A stretch of 64,000 nt of DNA from Pilaira anomala. Its lineage: Eukaryota; Mucoromycota; Mucoromycetes; Mucorales; Mucoraceae. The stretch is from NCBI GenBank assembly GCA_025716855.1, contig JAIXMQ010000018.1, positions 248,001 through 312,000 of the forward strand, given 5' to 3'. Below the pieces are notes generated by a model. It was not told where the DNA came from and ran no database searches. It saw only the letters and a program-made list of their open reading frames with translations. Positions 46,389 through 57,293 of the stretch are shown piece after piece (within the stretch, counting starts at the first letter, position 1; each line of letters begins with the position of its first letter). The position numbers were made by a program, and so were the translations under genes.

Positions 46389-46668
46389 TCAATCAACAAT
46401 CTTAAAGCTTGCCAAAATATTTTTTCCAGTAAGCCAATAAAATATCTCAGAACAGCCAACTGTCTTCGTAATAAGATCAAATTATTTTTATATTATCACC
46501 ATTTAAATTTCTAGATCGACCCATATTTACCAGCCTTTACTGTAGCGCAACATCAACTGATGAATAAAGTAAAAAAAATAAAAAAAAATAATAAGGACAT
46601 GATTTTTTGTTATTACATTTTGTTTATTTCAAGTTTTAAGTAAAAAAAATAAATAAATAGCATATATT

Positions 46669-48217
46669 TTATTCTTCCATGTTATAAATTTGATTCCAAT
46701 AGTCTAATACATGACTGATACTCTTTCTTTGTACAGGATCTACCTGTAACATGTCCTGTAAAATCACTTTAAACACTTCATTCTCTATATTGTCACGAAT
46801 CGAAATCTTTAAATGTTGTTTCATATCATCATTAAATGTCATCAAGTTCTTGACATGAATATCGTTTTCAAACAACAATTGTCCACCTGTAGCTATCGTA
46901 TAAATCACACACCCTAGCGACCAAATATCGGCCGAGAACCCAACACCTCCCCCTTGATGACTTCGAATGATTTCTGGGGCTGTAAAAGATGTATACGGCG
47001 GTAAAGGTATTGTACTCTTTTCTTTAAGCTGTGAGTATCCAAAATTGCCTAATCGCCAATCCGTAGCCTTTGTCTCATGATCATAATAAAATGCTTTTAG
47101 ATCAATTGCCAAATGCACAAATGCATGGCGATGCAGTGTTTCCACACCTTTAAGAACTGCATACACGGACCAAATCTTATAATCTGGATTATGATGATTC
47201 ACAAACGTCCTTGTCTTTCTTTCAAACAATAAATAATAGAGTGAATGTTCTGGTATCATTGGCGATGTGATCCAAATATATTGATAATTAAATGTAGGCG
47301 TAGGTTTCCAGAGCACGATCCCTTGCTTGCTCTTCATGATGTATTGGTTTGATTCCCTACTGTCAGATGTACAGCACAGCACTGCATTCACCGATTGAAC
47401 AAACATACCCAAGTTAGATGACGAAAAGTAATGAATCGAATGCTTGATACCATCATTTGCATCAAATGTACGAATGGCATACCCGTCTCTGATATAAGTC
47501 ACTTTTTCTTCAGGTGATGAAAGGTAGAGTCCACTGAACAGATGCAAAGGGCCTGGTACATCGGGCTCTAAAGCCAAGAGTTCTTCATCTGAAAGTTGGG
47601 CAAACTTGATATGTGGGTTGAAATAACTAAGGGGTCGGATATCCGGTCGACTGGTATCTCTGTATTCTTCTGGTATATATTTCGTTTCTTGCAAGATACT
47701 GCTGGTATGACCTTCATTGACTGGCACCATGGCTGGACTTTCTAGTAGGTTGGTGGGCTGGTGGATGGATAAGGGCATACTTCGATAATGACGTGAGATG
47801 GAATGACGGTCATCAGTTGCCTTTCGTTTCTTGGTGGTGTACCAGATGGCACCTAAGATAATACCAATAAAGGCTAAGACACCTATCACAATACCTGCAA
47901 TATCTCCTCCACTGAGTCCTCGATGGTCAGGTGAGGGTTGTGGCAGTACATTCGCTCCGTTGATCGTATCAAGACGATAACCATCGGCTGGACTGCCTGA
48001 AAGGATCAAGACGTTGTAAGGTGGTTCCTGATCAGGAATATCCGCTGCTACAATAGCTGCTACCACAAGAGGTAAACCATTATCTGAAGAAGCGGTTGTT
48101 CTTCGAATAGTGTATGTGCTATTGGATGATTCTTCTTGTTGTATAATACCTCGTTTAGCATGACCTTTTTTTTTTTTTTTTTTTTTTTAAAAAAAAAGAA
48201 AATAGTTTTGTTAGTTG

Positions 48218-48255
<38 letters not shown>

Positions 48256-48538
48256 TTCTTTTTTTTTACTTTATTTTAATCTCATACTTTTTTGAGTTTC
48301 ATCGGTTGATGTTGCACTAGCTGTTGTACGCACACTATCGCTTCTTGTGGCTGTTGTGGTTGTTGTGGCACCTTTAGTAATGCCTATTTTTTTTTTAAAA
48401 AAAAAAATGTTAAACACCGTTTATTTTTATTTTCTTTTTATTCTTGTATAATACCTGTAGTGTTAACCTTAATTGATGTTGCTTTTGTCCCGTTCTCTAA
48501 CAGAATTAAAAAAAAAAAATAGAGTTAAGCTTTTTGGA

Positions 48539-48583
<45 letters not shown>

Positions 48584-49486
48584 TCAATGAGTTACTACTA
48601 ACCCTGGGGACGCGATTGTGTTTCTGTGGAAGAAGAAGAGGGCTTGGAGGTTGTACCGGACGGAGTTGTAGTAGTTACATTTGTGGCGTTAGTAGCAGGA
48701 ATAAATTCTTGTTGACTCGTTTTAAATTCAATTCTGTTATAATTTGAGGAGCTCGAAGTATGATGTTGATAGATATCAAAGGTGTTAGCGATAGGATGAT
48801 AGATAGAGATAAATTCCTCTGTTTTGTTTACGGTCATGGCGTTACAGACAGCGTTTTCACTGAGCCTGGTATCTACGGTTGTTATTAAATAATCCATACG
48901 ATCCATTCTATATTCTTCAATCGAGTGAGGTTGGATAACAAATATCGTTTTTCCGGATGTAGTTAATAGGCTGAGATCATCGATTGGCTTTGAGCTGTAT
49001 TCATTCAAGCCGATCTTGGTCAGGTTCAGTGTTCTGTCCTGTGCTTGGTCAGAGGAGGAAATATAAGCTAAGATTGAAGTATTGTTTACATCTGGTATAT
49101 ACGAAAAAGAATGAAGTGTGGTTGTATTGTGGAATTGGATCGATGTGGCGGAAAATCCAGGTGGATGATTTAAATTTAATTCATGAATGGTCGATACAGT
49201 TGAATCTAAAAAAAAAGAAAAATACATATGAATAAATAAATAAATAAAAAGTTTTTTATATTTGTTTACTTGAAAAAATAAGGTACATGGATGCCTTTTC
49301 AATTGAATAAGAACATAATCCATCAAATTGTTGTGTGTCGGTTGGGTATCCAGTAATATTAGATAATAATACATGATCCAATTCGTTGGTATCATTCACT
49401 TTATGTAAATGAAACCCATGATTGTCTTTTGCAATAAACTGGAACGAATTATTCACGTATCCTGAACAGACAATAGAATTCGACAT
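46669..49486 (-). CDS. Receptor-like transmembrane pseudokinase, copy 2 (complete)
   Basis: Exons 49486-49270, 49205-48603, 48496-48455, 48383-48288 and 48164-46669 join in phase to 817 residues. The ectodomain (about 1-250) has repeated hydrophobic and turn segments and several N-glycosylation sites (NNTS, NNTT-like), perhaps a beta-propeller. A Ser/Thr-rich stalk follows (TTTTPSGTTSKPSSSSTE, TTTTTATRSD). One TM helix (GGDIAGIVIGVLAFIGIILG) and a basic TTKKRK come next. The cytoplasmic part has a kinase-like domain with weak N-lobe motifs, HLAIDLKAF where HRDLKP is expected, GNFGYSQL where DFG is expected, then FTAPEIIR and DIWSLGCVIYTIA, which are well kept. The missing catalytic Asp residues predict a pseudokinase. 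The chosen start gives no clear signal peptide, so a further 5' exon may exist. Ligand and partners are unknown. Confidence 0.75.
48541..48580 (+). repeat. 40-bp poly-A run in a pseudokinase intron
   Basis: An uninterrupted run of 40 A lies in the intron between the 48603 and 48496 exon ends of copy 2; on the coding strand it is a long T tract. T-runs of similar length occur on the plus strand at 48166-48187 and 48221-48254. The neighbouring homopolymers make this gene prone to assembly error. Confidence 0.9.
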
Positions 49487-50045
49487 GCAAAAAAAAAAAA
49501 AAAAAGAAAGAGATAACGAAAGAAATGCAAAAAAAAAAAGAAAGAAAGGATGAGGCTTTTTCTCTGAAAAAGATAAAATAATCCTTTGGGCTTAGAAAAA
49601 AAAAAAAACTGGGCAAAATAAATAAATAAAAAAAATACTTTGCCACGATGTGTAACCTTTCACTGTTGTAAAATAGGTTTTTTTTTTTTTTTCTTTCTTT
49701 TGAATGCGTGTAACAAAGTAAAAATAGCAGGTTTTGAAAAAAGAATCATTTCTTTTTATAGACTAAAAAGATACATTTATGTGTAGTAACTTTTAATTCA
49801 CTGATGATATAAATAGTTTCAATGTATTACATCCCACACATTCACTATAAGCCTTAAAAGAAACATAGTATAATAATAAAGGCTATGTAATTCCCTCTTT
49901 TTTTTTTCTTACAACGTTATACATACAAGCATTTATTTAAAACCAAATGATCTCATTTTCAGTTAAGCCTATATACTTTTTTTAATACACACGCATAAAC
50001 TTTATTATTATACAAAAATAAACAAAGCCTATCAGGTACAGATTT
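49487..50045. other. Intergenic region between two leftward genes
   Basis: It holds the likely 5' region of the pseudokinase gene (49487-49700, with several A-runs) and the 3' flank of the F-box gene. On the minus strand 49646 starts an open frame MAKYFFYLFILP that could be a signal-peptide exon for the pseudokinase, but no clear donor joins it. Confidence 0.4.
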
Positions 50046-50990
50046 TTAATTATTCATATCATTATTTATTGTATGCAGAAAGTATACACCAAATTGTATC
50101 AATTCTCGTTGTTTTTCTTTTTTAATAGGGCACCATACATTTTTCTCTATCCAAGAAGTAGTAGTAGTAGTAGTAGTAGGCATCTCATAATTTTCTATTG
50201 GATGATCCAAGTCAATTGTACGACTTGATGGACTAGCATCAGACATCACCACATCCAAATGATGAGAAGAAGAAGAAGAAGAAAAATATAACCGAAATAT
50301 ATTTTTGATATGTTCAGATGAACAAGCACGTTTTGAAGCTACCACCATAAACGAATTTAAAAAATGAGAATCACTTTGATAAACATAGACATAACCAAAT
50401 AATTTCAATAGAGGATCTATTTGAATCTGAACCTGGCAATTGATCATCGAGATTTCTTCTAGTTGAGGCCATTTTCTAATCAAGTCTTCAAAAAACGTAG
50501 CTGTACTATCAAATGAAATAAAGTTTTTACTACGTCGGTCTCTTTGACGACCGACCAATCTTATACTGCGTAGTAGTAGTAGTGAATGATTTGATGGCTG
50601 GACTGAAAAAGCATGGTTGGATAAGGTGGACCAACCAAAGATGGTTAGGGTTTGAAGGTGATGACAGTGTTGACATAGGTAACGAATTATGCTGTCACGT
50701 ACACCCCATATACAAATTGTTTGAATGAACTGAAGGTGGGGTTGGATGATGTGTCGTAATTGAGTTAGGTTCCATAAGTTGATTCTTTTTTCATCTTTCA
50801 TGGTATTACTACTACTACTACTACTAGTAGGTGGTGCTATCAGTGAAATACTTTTCCAGTTCTGGGGATGATCACAGTAAGTGCGTAGCCGTTTTGATAC
50901 TTGTCTTGTGCTTGAAAGATCAATAGGCTCAAGTAATTGAATAACTCTCCAGATAATTTCAGAGGATAGAGAGAATAATGCGGAAGACAT
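50046..50990 (-). CDS. F-box protein
   Basis: A single-exon frame of 314 residues. The N-terminal F-box is clear: FSLSSEIIWRVIQLLEPIDL then STRQVSKRLRTYCDHPQNWK at about 6-46. Such proteins bring substrates to SCF ubiquitin ligases through Skp1. Downstream are leucine-rich segments (LRHIIQPHLQFIQTICIWGV, LQTLTIFGWSTLSNHAF, LEEISMINCQVQI) that look like irregular LRRs, as in many fungal F-box/LRR proteins. Codon-level repeats give Ser runs and an unbroken run of eight Thr near the C-terminus, encoded by a GTA-type (TAC) microsatellite on the plus strand. The substrate is unknown. It ends with HTINNDMNN. Confidence 0.85.
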   Translation of the reverse strand: MSSALFSLSSEIIWRVIQLLEPIDLSSTRQVSKRLRTYCDHPQNWKSISLIAPPTSSSSSSNTMKDEKRINLWNLTQLRHIIQPHLQFIQTICIWGVRDSIIRYLCQHCHHLQTLTIFGWSTLSNHAFSVQPSNHSLLLLRSIRLVGRQRDRRSKNFISFDSTATFFEDLIRKWPQLEEISMINCQVQIQIDPLLKLFGYVYVYQSDSHFLNSFMVVASKRACSSEHIKNIFRLYFSSSSSSHHLDVVMSDASPSSRTIDLDHPIENYEMPTTTTTTTSWIEKNVWCPIKKEKQRELIQFGVYFLHTINNDMNN

Positions 50991-52021
50991 TTTTTTTTTT
51001 TTTGAGAAGAAGAAAAAAAGATGTGAACTAAATTGTTCGTTTGCTTTTTATATATTTTCTAAATACTTGAATGAAATCAAAATCAGTATCTTATTGTTCC
51101 AAAAGTCGCGTGATAAGAATCGTCACAGAATTATAACTAAATCCAGGTTTTTATTTTTTATTTAGTACATATACTTCTATTGTTTCTTTTCACACTGCGT
51201 AAAAAAAAAAAAACATCAGATCATTTTTTTTTTTTTTTTTTTTAATCTGATATAACTGAACTCCTTTTTATTATTATTTCGTTTTTTTACCATAATGTAT
51301 CTAAATAATGGTGTATAAATGAATTGACGACACTTTTATAAATGTGAGAGATAAGTTACTCATAACAGAAAAATACAAGTACAGTTTTCAAATTAAATTT
51401 ATTGACATTGCGTTTTATTCCTGAAAAAAAAAAAAAAAAAAAAAAAAGTTTAGTATATAATGTCTATTGTAGCATTAATTTTCACATCTTGTTTTAAACA
51501 ACTTCGACATTTCTCTCGGCACATTAGCACGTGAGGTCCCTTTTTTTTAAAAAAAAAAAAAAACTAGAAGTTTCCTGATTGCATACATATAAGGTATCAT
51601 GCGATATATATGAGTTCTATATAAAGAGAAAAAGACTTACTATATAGAACTCTTGGAAGAGAGCCACATACGGTGTCATTTATGTTTTTTTTTACTAACC
51701 TCAGTAAAAAGATGATTCAACCACCATACCTGTTGTTGAATTCAAATAAGGTTGTATAAAAAGATTCAATTTGTCTTACTATACTATTCAGGGCCACAAT
51801 AATGATTTGAACAATTCATCAGAGACTCCAGGTAAAAAAAAAAAAAAAAATTACCGAGGATCTGGGAAAACGATACAAAAACTATTAGGTAAATGTTACG
51901 CAGTGAATGAAACCCCTCCTCCTCCTCCCCCAAATTATATGTGACACATTTTGACTTTAATACAATTTATTTATTTATACAGATGATGAGATTATTATTA
52001 TTATTATTATTTTTTTTTTTT
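50991..52021. other. Intergenic region with a short hairpin
   Basis: It separates the F-box gene from the dehydrogenase gene. The only structure noted is an inverted repeat at 51612-51652 with GAGTTCTATATA and TATATAGAACTC arms of 12 bp around a 17-base purine-rich loop. A and T homopolymers are common. An (ATT)n run lies at about 51989-52010. No coding exon was seen. Confidence 0.5.
51612..51652. repeat. 12-bp inverted repeat (hairpin)
   Basis: Arms GAGTTCTATATA and TATATAGAACTC are exact reverse complements, separated by 17 bases. It lies about 620 bp upstream of the F-box start and downstream of the dehydrogenase stop. It could be a transcript 3'-end structure or a degenerate MITE. Function is not shown. 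Confidence 0.6.
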
Positions 52022-52408
52022 TTACTCGTTCAAGATAACCACCTTGATGGTACCTTCTCTAGCTTCCTTGACATGTTGGAATGCCTTTAATGAATCCTTG
52101 AATTGATATCTATGAGTAATTAAAGACTTTAAGTCAACCTTTCCAGAAGCCAACATTTCAATAGCAGTAGGATAAGTCTAATATAAATAAAAAGTTAGAG
52201 AATTTGATTCTTAAAAAAAAAAAATATATAGAATTAACTTACATTGCAGTATCTCATCACACCCTTTACATCGACTTCTCTAGCAGAGATATCAGCAACT
52301 GACATGGATTGTACAGAAGCACCCATACCAACCAACACAATACGTCCACTGTTCTTTACAAGCTATATTTTGAAAAAAAAAAAATCAAATCAATTTAAAA
52401 ACTTTCAT

Positions 52409-52444
<36 letters not shown>

Positions 52445-53418
52445 TCAACTTACGAAAACGGAGGTTTGAACACAGACTTCAGCACCAGTACAATCAAAGA
52501 CAACGTTACAAGGTTGAACATCATATTGAGTCATGATATCTTGAGCTTGTTGACGAGCAAATGCATTACTATCTTGTCCAGGACTAGGTCTCTTTGTTAA
52601 AAGAATGGTTTTATCAGCAACATAAGACTTTGCGAAATTTAACTTGGATTCAGAAATATCTAATTTAAAAAAACGTTTCAGTTTTTCCAATGTTACATAC
52701 ATACATACATAAAAAAAAAACAAACCTGCAATTGTGACGTGAGCAGCACCTGCAGCCTTTGCAGCAGCAGCAGTTAATAAACCAATGGCGCCAGCACCAA
52801 ACACGAAAACTCTATCACCCAATTTGACCTCACCTCTTCTAGAAGCATGAATACCAACGGACAAAGGTTCAATTAAAGCGCCTTCTTCTAAAGAGATGGA
52901 TTCAGGTAACTTGTAACAGAAATCCGCGGCATGTTTATAATAGTTACAGAGTGTACCATCATAAGGAGGGGTAGCAGCGAATTTCATGTCAGGACATAAG
53001 TTATAGGCACCGTTCTTACACATCTCACAGTTTCTACAGGGTACACCGGGTTCTAAAGCAACTGGGTCACCTACTTTCAAATGAGACACGTTTTCTCCGA
53101 TAGAGGCAACGATACCGGCGGATTCGTGGCCCAAGACCATAGGTCCTTTACAGATGAAGTGACCGATACTGCCGTGCGTCCAGTAATGAACATCGGATCC
53201 GCAAATACCTGTGGCTTTAATGTTGACTATGACTTCTCCAGGTCCAGGAGTAGGGATAGCTCTGTCCTCCTATATATATATATATATATATTAAAGAAGA
53301 TAGTAGGGGGCGGTTTTAAAAGTTAGATGGATTTTATTTGTAGTGTGTGTATTTTAAAACTTACAAAGGTGATTTCATCAATTTTTTGAAGGACGAAAGA
53401 AGTGTTTGTGGTAGCCAT
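52022..53418 (-). CDS. Zinc-dependent sorbitol/xylitol-type dehydrogenase (MDR)
   Basis: Exons 53418-53365, 53269-52726, 52659-52454, 52362-52243 and 52177-52022 join to 359 residues, the standard length. It should oxidise a polyol to a ketose with NAD+. The catalytic zinc ligand region is GICGSDVHYW (Cys41) and LGHESAG (His66, Glu67). The structural zinc loop has four cysteines in CRNCEMCKNGAYNLC. VFVFGAGAIGLLTAAAAKAAG is the Rossmann nucleotide loop, and TRRGxxx-type HASRRGEVK follows. The end reads HRYQFKDSLKAFQHVKEARE then KVVILNE. These features match sorbitol and xylitol dehydrogenases (L-iditol 2-dehydrogenase group). Xylitol, sorbitol and L-arabinitol substrates cannot be told apart. 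It is divergent from the RNA-binding gene, 411 bp away. Confidence 0.92.
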
Positions 53419-53710
53419 TTTTTTTTTAAAGAGAAAGTTAAAGAAAACAAAAAGGGGGAAGGGGGAAAGCAAACGATATTTATATCTTCACCGGGGAATT
53501 TTTGATATTTTATTAATTTAGGTTTTTACTCCATTAAGGGAAACCTTTTTTTCTTCCCAGTTTTTAACAAATCCCTTTTTTCATCGGGTATTTCTTCTAT
53601 ATATGGTAATGAGCTTTTTTTTTTTTTTTTTTTTCAATAAAGACGTAATATGAAGGTTAAACATATAAGCCACCTTAAAGAAAAGACCTAACTTGTCGGG
53701 GTCTTGTTTT

Positions 53711-53741
<31 letters not shown>

Positions 53742-53829
53742 GCCACTAGTAGAGAAGGGGGGGGGTGGAGGGGGGTCAAAGTTATCATTTATCTCTTCCC
53801 TATTTTTTTTTTTTTTTTTAACAATAAAG
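53419..53829. promoter_or_regulatory. 411-bp divergent promoter region
   Basis: The dehydrogenase (leftward) and the RRM gene (rightward) start at opposite ends. It includes T-runs at 53615-53634, 53716-53740 and 53803-53819 and a G-rich patch near 53757-53775. No specific factor site is claimed. Confidence 0.5.
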
Positions 53830-55124
53830 ATGGCCGATTCACCTCAACAAAGTGGAAACGTAGATGACTTTCCTCCACCTCCACCTCCTCCTAGTAACTT
53901 AAATAATACAGTACCCACCTCATCTTCATCATCTGTAGGTGGTGGTAGAAGAGAAACTCGTTCTCCTGGTCGTGATAGATCTTTATCCCCTCCTCCTCCT
54001 CGTCGTTCACCTTCTACCGGTGGTGGTGGTGGCGGTGGTGCATCAGGTGGAGGAGCTAGTAGTGGAGGAGGAGGAGGAGGAGGAGGAACCCCAGGTGGTG
54101 GTAGATATTATGAAGATAGACGTTCTTATCGCGATGATGACCGTTATACGAGCCATGGCAGTGGAGGAAGAGATAGATATGATTCTTATCCTCGTCGCGA
54201 ATATTATCATAGAGAGGATCGTTATGATAATCGAGACCGTTACGATAACAGAGACCGTTATGATAGATATGATCATCGAGACCGTTATGATCATAGAGAT
54301 CGTTATAATGATCGTTATGATGATAGAAGAGGTGGTGGCGGTGGACGTGGGTTTCCTCCTAAATCAAGACAGAGAAGACCCGTTGATAGAGGAAGTGAAC
54401 AAGAAAGAAAGACAACAACTACTATATATGCTGGTAACCTTCCTTATGACTTTATTGAACGTGATGTAAAGTATATATATAAAAAAAATTCGCGCGTGTT
54501 TTTTTTTTTTTTTTTGGATTGTGATTTATTTATTCTTTCTTTGTATAGGTCGCTACCATGTTTGAACGTTATGGTCGTTTAAAGTCAATCACTGTACCAA
54601 TGGATGCTGTTACAAATAAGAACAAGGGGTAAAAAAACAAAATATATATATGTATATATTCTTTGTTGTACTTATATATAACATTTTTATATTAGTTTTG
54701 CTTTTGTTGAATTTGAAGATCGTCGTGATGCTGAAGATGCTTTTGAAAAGTTTGATGGATTTAGTGTTGAAGGACGTCGTTTAAGACTTGATTGGTAAAA
54801 TCATCATTTTTTTTTTTTTTTTGTGTGTGTATATGTATATTGATTTATATTGTATTATTAGGGATATTGGACTTTCAAAGAAAGATGAACATCGTCCTGC
54901 TCCTAGACGTTCAACAAGTGGTCCTCCTCCACCAATGGATGACCCTCGTGATCGCCAATTGAACGATCCTTGTAAGTTTTTTTTTCTTTGTTTTGATAGT
55001 AAGATTTTTATTTTTTTTTTTTTTAACCTGTTTTTAATCCGTAGATGCTGCTCCTCCCCCTCCTCCACCTCCAATGGATGCCCGTGGATACAGACGCGAA
55101 TCACCTGAACCTTATCGTAGATAA
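53830..55124 (+). CDS. RRM / SR-like RNA-binding protein with Arg-Tyr-Asp repeats
   Basis: Exons 53830-54465, 54549-54628, 54696-54794, 54862-54971 and 55045-55124 join to 334 residues. The N-terminal 190 residues are low complexity: Pro-rich, Gly-rich, then R/D/Y repeats (RYDNRDRYDNRDRYDRYDHR). One RRM follows at about 196-272: TIYAGNLPYDF is RNP2, ERDVATMFERYGRLKSITVP is the alpha1-beta2 segment, and KGFAFVEFEDRRDAEDAF is RNP1. The tail is Pro-rich (PPPPPPPMDARGYRRE). This suits an SR-type splicing or mRNA-binding factor that works in the nucleus. The start was taken at MADSPQQ because the upstream in-frame codons are only poly-T-derived Phe. Introns are 64-90 bp. Confidence 0.9.
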
Positions 55125-55726
55125 AAAAAAAAAAATTACCGTTTGACCTCTTTCCAGGACGCACACAAACACACACACACAAAAAAAAAAATTTTAAAAA
55201 AAAAAAATCGACGCGCGTAAAGAAAAAAAAAACAATGGTTTTTTTTTAAAAAAAAATTGGATTTAATACATTAAAAATATTCTCAGTGGATTTCATGTTT
55301 TGATCACTAAAAAGACTTTAAAAAAAAAAATTTAAATTCGTTGGATTACTTGTAGAGGAATAATGATCGACCTGTCATTGTAGATTGTAGAGTAGAGTAG
55401 AGTAGAATCTTTTGGATTTTTTTTTGTGGAGTAGTTTTTTTTTTTTTTTTTACATTTTTTATTTTATTTTATTTTTTAAGTTGTGAGGAAAAATGGGGGA
55501 AAAAAAAAAGAGAGAAACGCGTGGTTTATGCAATTAATAATTACTTGTAACAAGTTGAGATAGATAGATTCAAGTTGTAAAAAAAAACAAAAAGAAAAAA
55601 CGGTAAGTAAAGAAAAAAATACATTTATATTACATATATTCTCTCTCTATCTATCTATCTCTCTCTATCTCTCTCTTTCTCTATAAATATTTATTTATAC
55701 ATAAACTTTTTTTTTTTTTTTTTTTT
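55125..55726. other. Shared 3' region of convergent genes
   Basis: No gene. The segment contains many short A-runs and T-runs, a (CA)n run at about 55168-55181, and a CTAT/CTCT microsatellite at about 55640-55682. Confidence 0.6.
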
Positions 55727-56550
55727 TTAATCAATACGTCTTGACTTTCTTTTACTTGGTGGAGAAGGTCTACTGATTTCCTTATTGACTTCAGGAGTTG
55801 TGGTCTTATTTAACAAGACGGGTAAACTGATTGCAAATACTAAAAAGCCAGTCAATACACCAATTAATGTCCAGGGTGAATGAGCAGATAATTTCTTGAT
55901 CGTTTTACCAACAAATCCAACCATTTTACCACTTGATTAAAAAAAAAAATATGAATTTTTTTTTCCATCACACACACAATACTTATTTACTTACAATAAA
56001 CTAAAGGGAGAAATCAAATTAGATTTAGGTTCAACCTCACGCCATTCTTCCATGGTAACAAATGAAACAATATCATTTTCCTTTTGTGTAGGCTTTAACA
56101 CACGAACTAATAGAGATTTCATATCAGTACAAAGCTGTTACCCTATTACAAATATATATATACCTTGATGATCCTTGATATGTACAATGGTAGGTAAACG
56201 AGAAACAAAGAAACGAGCAGCCAAACCAGGATTGGTTTCAACGTTAACAAGACCTAACTTGGTATCACGATGTGTACTACTCATACCTAAAAGACGATCA
56301 GCAGCTTTGAATACAGGTTCAAGACGTTTACAGTATCCACACCAATCAGCATAACTAATATTACGAGATTAGAAAAAAAAAAAAAAAGTCCATTCATTTT
56401 TTTTTTTTTTTTTACTTACAAATCAATCAACCACTCGTCATTCTCGAGAACAAGGTCACCAAAGTTTTCGTCAGTTAACTCGATAATTTTGGCTTGACTG
56501 AATGTGACGAATGCCAATAAGGCAGTTAAAAATAGAGCAAAGTACTTCAT
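55727..56550 (-). CDS. TMX-like ER transmembrane thioredoxin-domain protein
   Basis: Exons 56550-56420, 56354-56164, 56106-55995 and 55931-55727 join to 212 residues. A signal peptide (MKYFALFLTALLAFVTFSQA) is followed by a thioredoxin domain: IIELTDENFGDLVLENDEWL, then FYADWCGYCKRLEPVF with active-site C49-G-Y-C52, and the cis-Pro region RLPTIVHIKDH. After VTMEEWREVEPKSN a TM helix (TLIGVLTGFLVFAISLPVLL) leads to a short basic tail, PSPPSKRKSRRID. Signal peptide, lumenal Trx and a C-terminal TM helix match animal TMX1-type disulfide isomerases of the ER. CGYC differs from the usual PDI CGHC and would be less oxidising. Confidence 0.87.
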
Positions 56551-57050
56551 TGTAAAAATAATAAAGACACACACACACACACACACACAAAAAAAAAAAA
56601 AGGAATTGAAAATTATTTTTTATTTTTTTTTTTTTTCATCAAGAAGTCCGAGTGATACACAACTGTTTAAATCAATCCATTGGCTTTGAGTGTTCTGTAA
56701 TGTGTGTATTGGACAAAATAAGTGTTTTACAATTGTAACCTGTCTAATTTTTTTCATTGTTCTGTAAAAAAAAAAAAAAAAAAAAAAAAAACGCATCACA
56801 ATGGACTTGAATAAAAAAGTCTTTTTTTTTTTTTTTGTTAAATGGTTTTGACACTTTTTCATAATATCGAATGCCCATTGTATTTAAAAGAATTAAAATT
56901 TCTCTTTGTATGCATTACATATTTTCACACAATAATAACAACAGCTTTTTATTAACTACTACTGGACACATAATAAGCCCCACCATTTATTATATAAATA
57001 CCTGCACACAACAATTTTCTTCTTTTACATAACAACTACATACTATCTTC
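56551..57050. promoter_or_regulatory. Divergent promoter region with a TATA box
   Basis: It lies between the TMX-like gene and the small-protein gene. A canonical TATATAAATA at 56991-57000 sits 51 bp before the ATG of the small-protein gene. On the other side, (CA)n at 56568-56588 and long A and T runs occur near the TMX start. Confidence 0.6.
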
Positions 57051-57208
57051 ATGAGTCGTCAACGCACCAATCCTACTGCCCCTAACCCTGCTGCTGACTT
57101 GGCTTACTGGGATCAGGTCCATGCTAGTGCCGGATATTATGCCAGAAGCACTGAAATCACTTGTAAAGTATACTTATATAGTGTCAAAATATAATATAGT
57201 ATAGCTTA

Positions 57209-57243
<35 letters not shown>

Positions 57244-57293
57244 TAGACAGAAGCGATGGTTCTTTTAGTATTGGTAGAACTTATACCAAGTAA
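57051..57293 (+). CDS. 52-residue small protein, family unknown
   Basis: Two exons (57051-57162 and 57247-57293) join in phase to 52 residues: MSRQRTNPTAPNPAADLAYW, then DQVHASAGYYARSTEIT, then YRSDGSFSIGRTYTK. Support comes from a strong TATA box 51 bp upstream, a consensus donor and acceptor, GC-rich third positions for this AT-rich region, and a stop directly after the last codon. The GYYARST and GSFSIGRTYT segments are Tyr/Gly/Ser-rich. There is no signal peptide and no TM helix. It looks like a highly expressed small protein, but function is not inferable. Confidence 0.65.

Larger units (their letters stand above)
40857..46548. mobile_element. Element C: 5.7-kb segment with facing Tc1/mariner ends and transposases
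   Basis: Both ends carry the same terminus in opposite orientation: GTTAAATATGGGTCGATCTA at 40865 and its mirror at about 46535 (TAGATCGACCCATATTTACC). The inverted arms (about 40838-41600 and 45850-46575) each contain the 3' two-thirds of a Tc1-type transposase pointing outward. The mirror image goes beyond the transposon ends into about 20 bp of pseudokinase exon, so the right flank is an inverted copy of the left flank. A plain insertion would not do this; it implies an inverted duplication event. Internally there are at least three unrelated remnants (42263-43540, 43504-43735 and 44826-45290). Confidence 0.7.

Noticed and set aside
49449..49646. Signal-peptide exon for the pseudokinase
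   Set aside because: MAKYFFYLFILP looks like a signal sequence, but no donor joins it in phase to the next exon.
53939..54469. 176-codon frame overlapping the RRM gene
   Set aside because: It is a frame-shifted reading of the Gly/Arg repeat DNA (Val/Ile-rich output); the RRM lies in the other frame.
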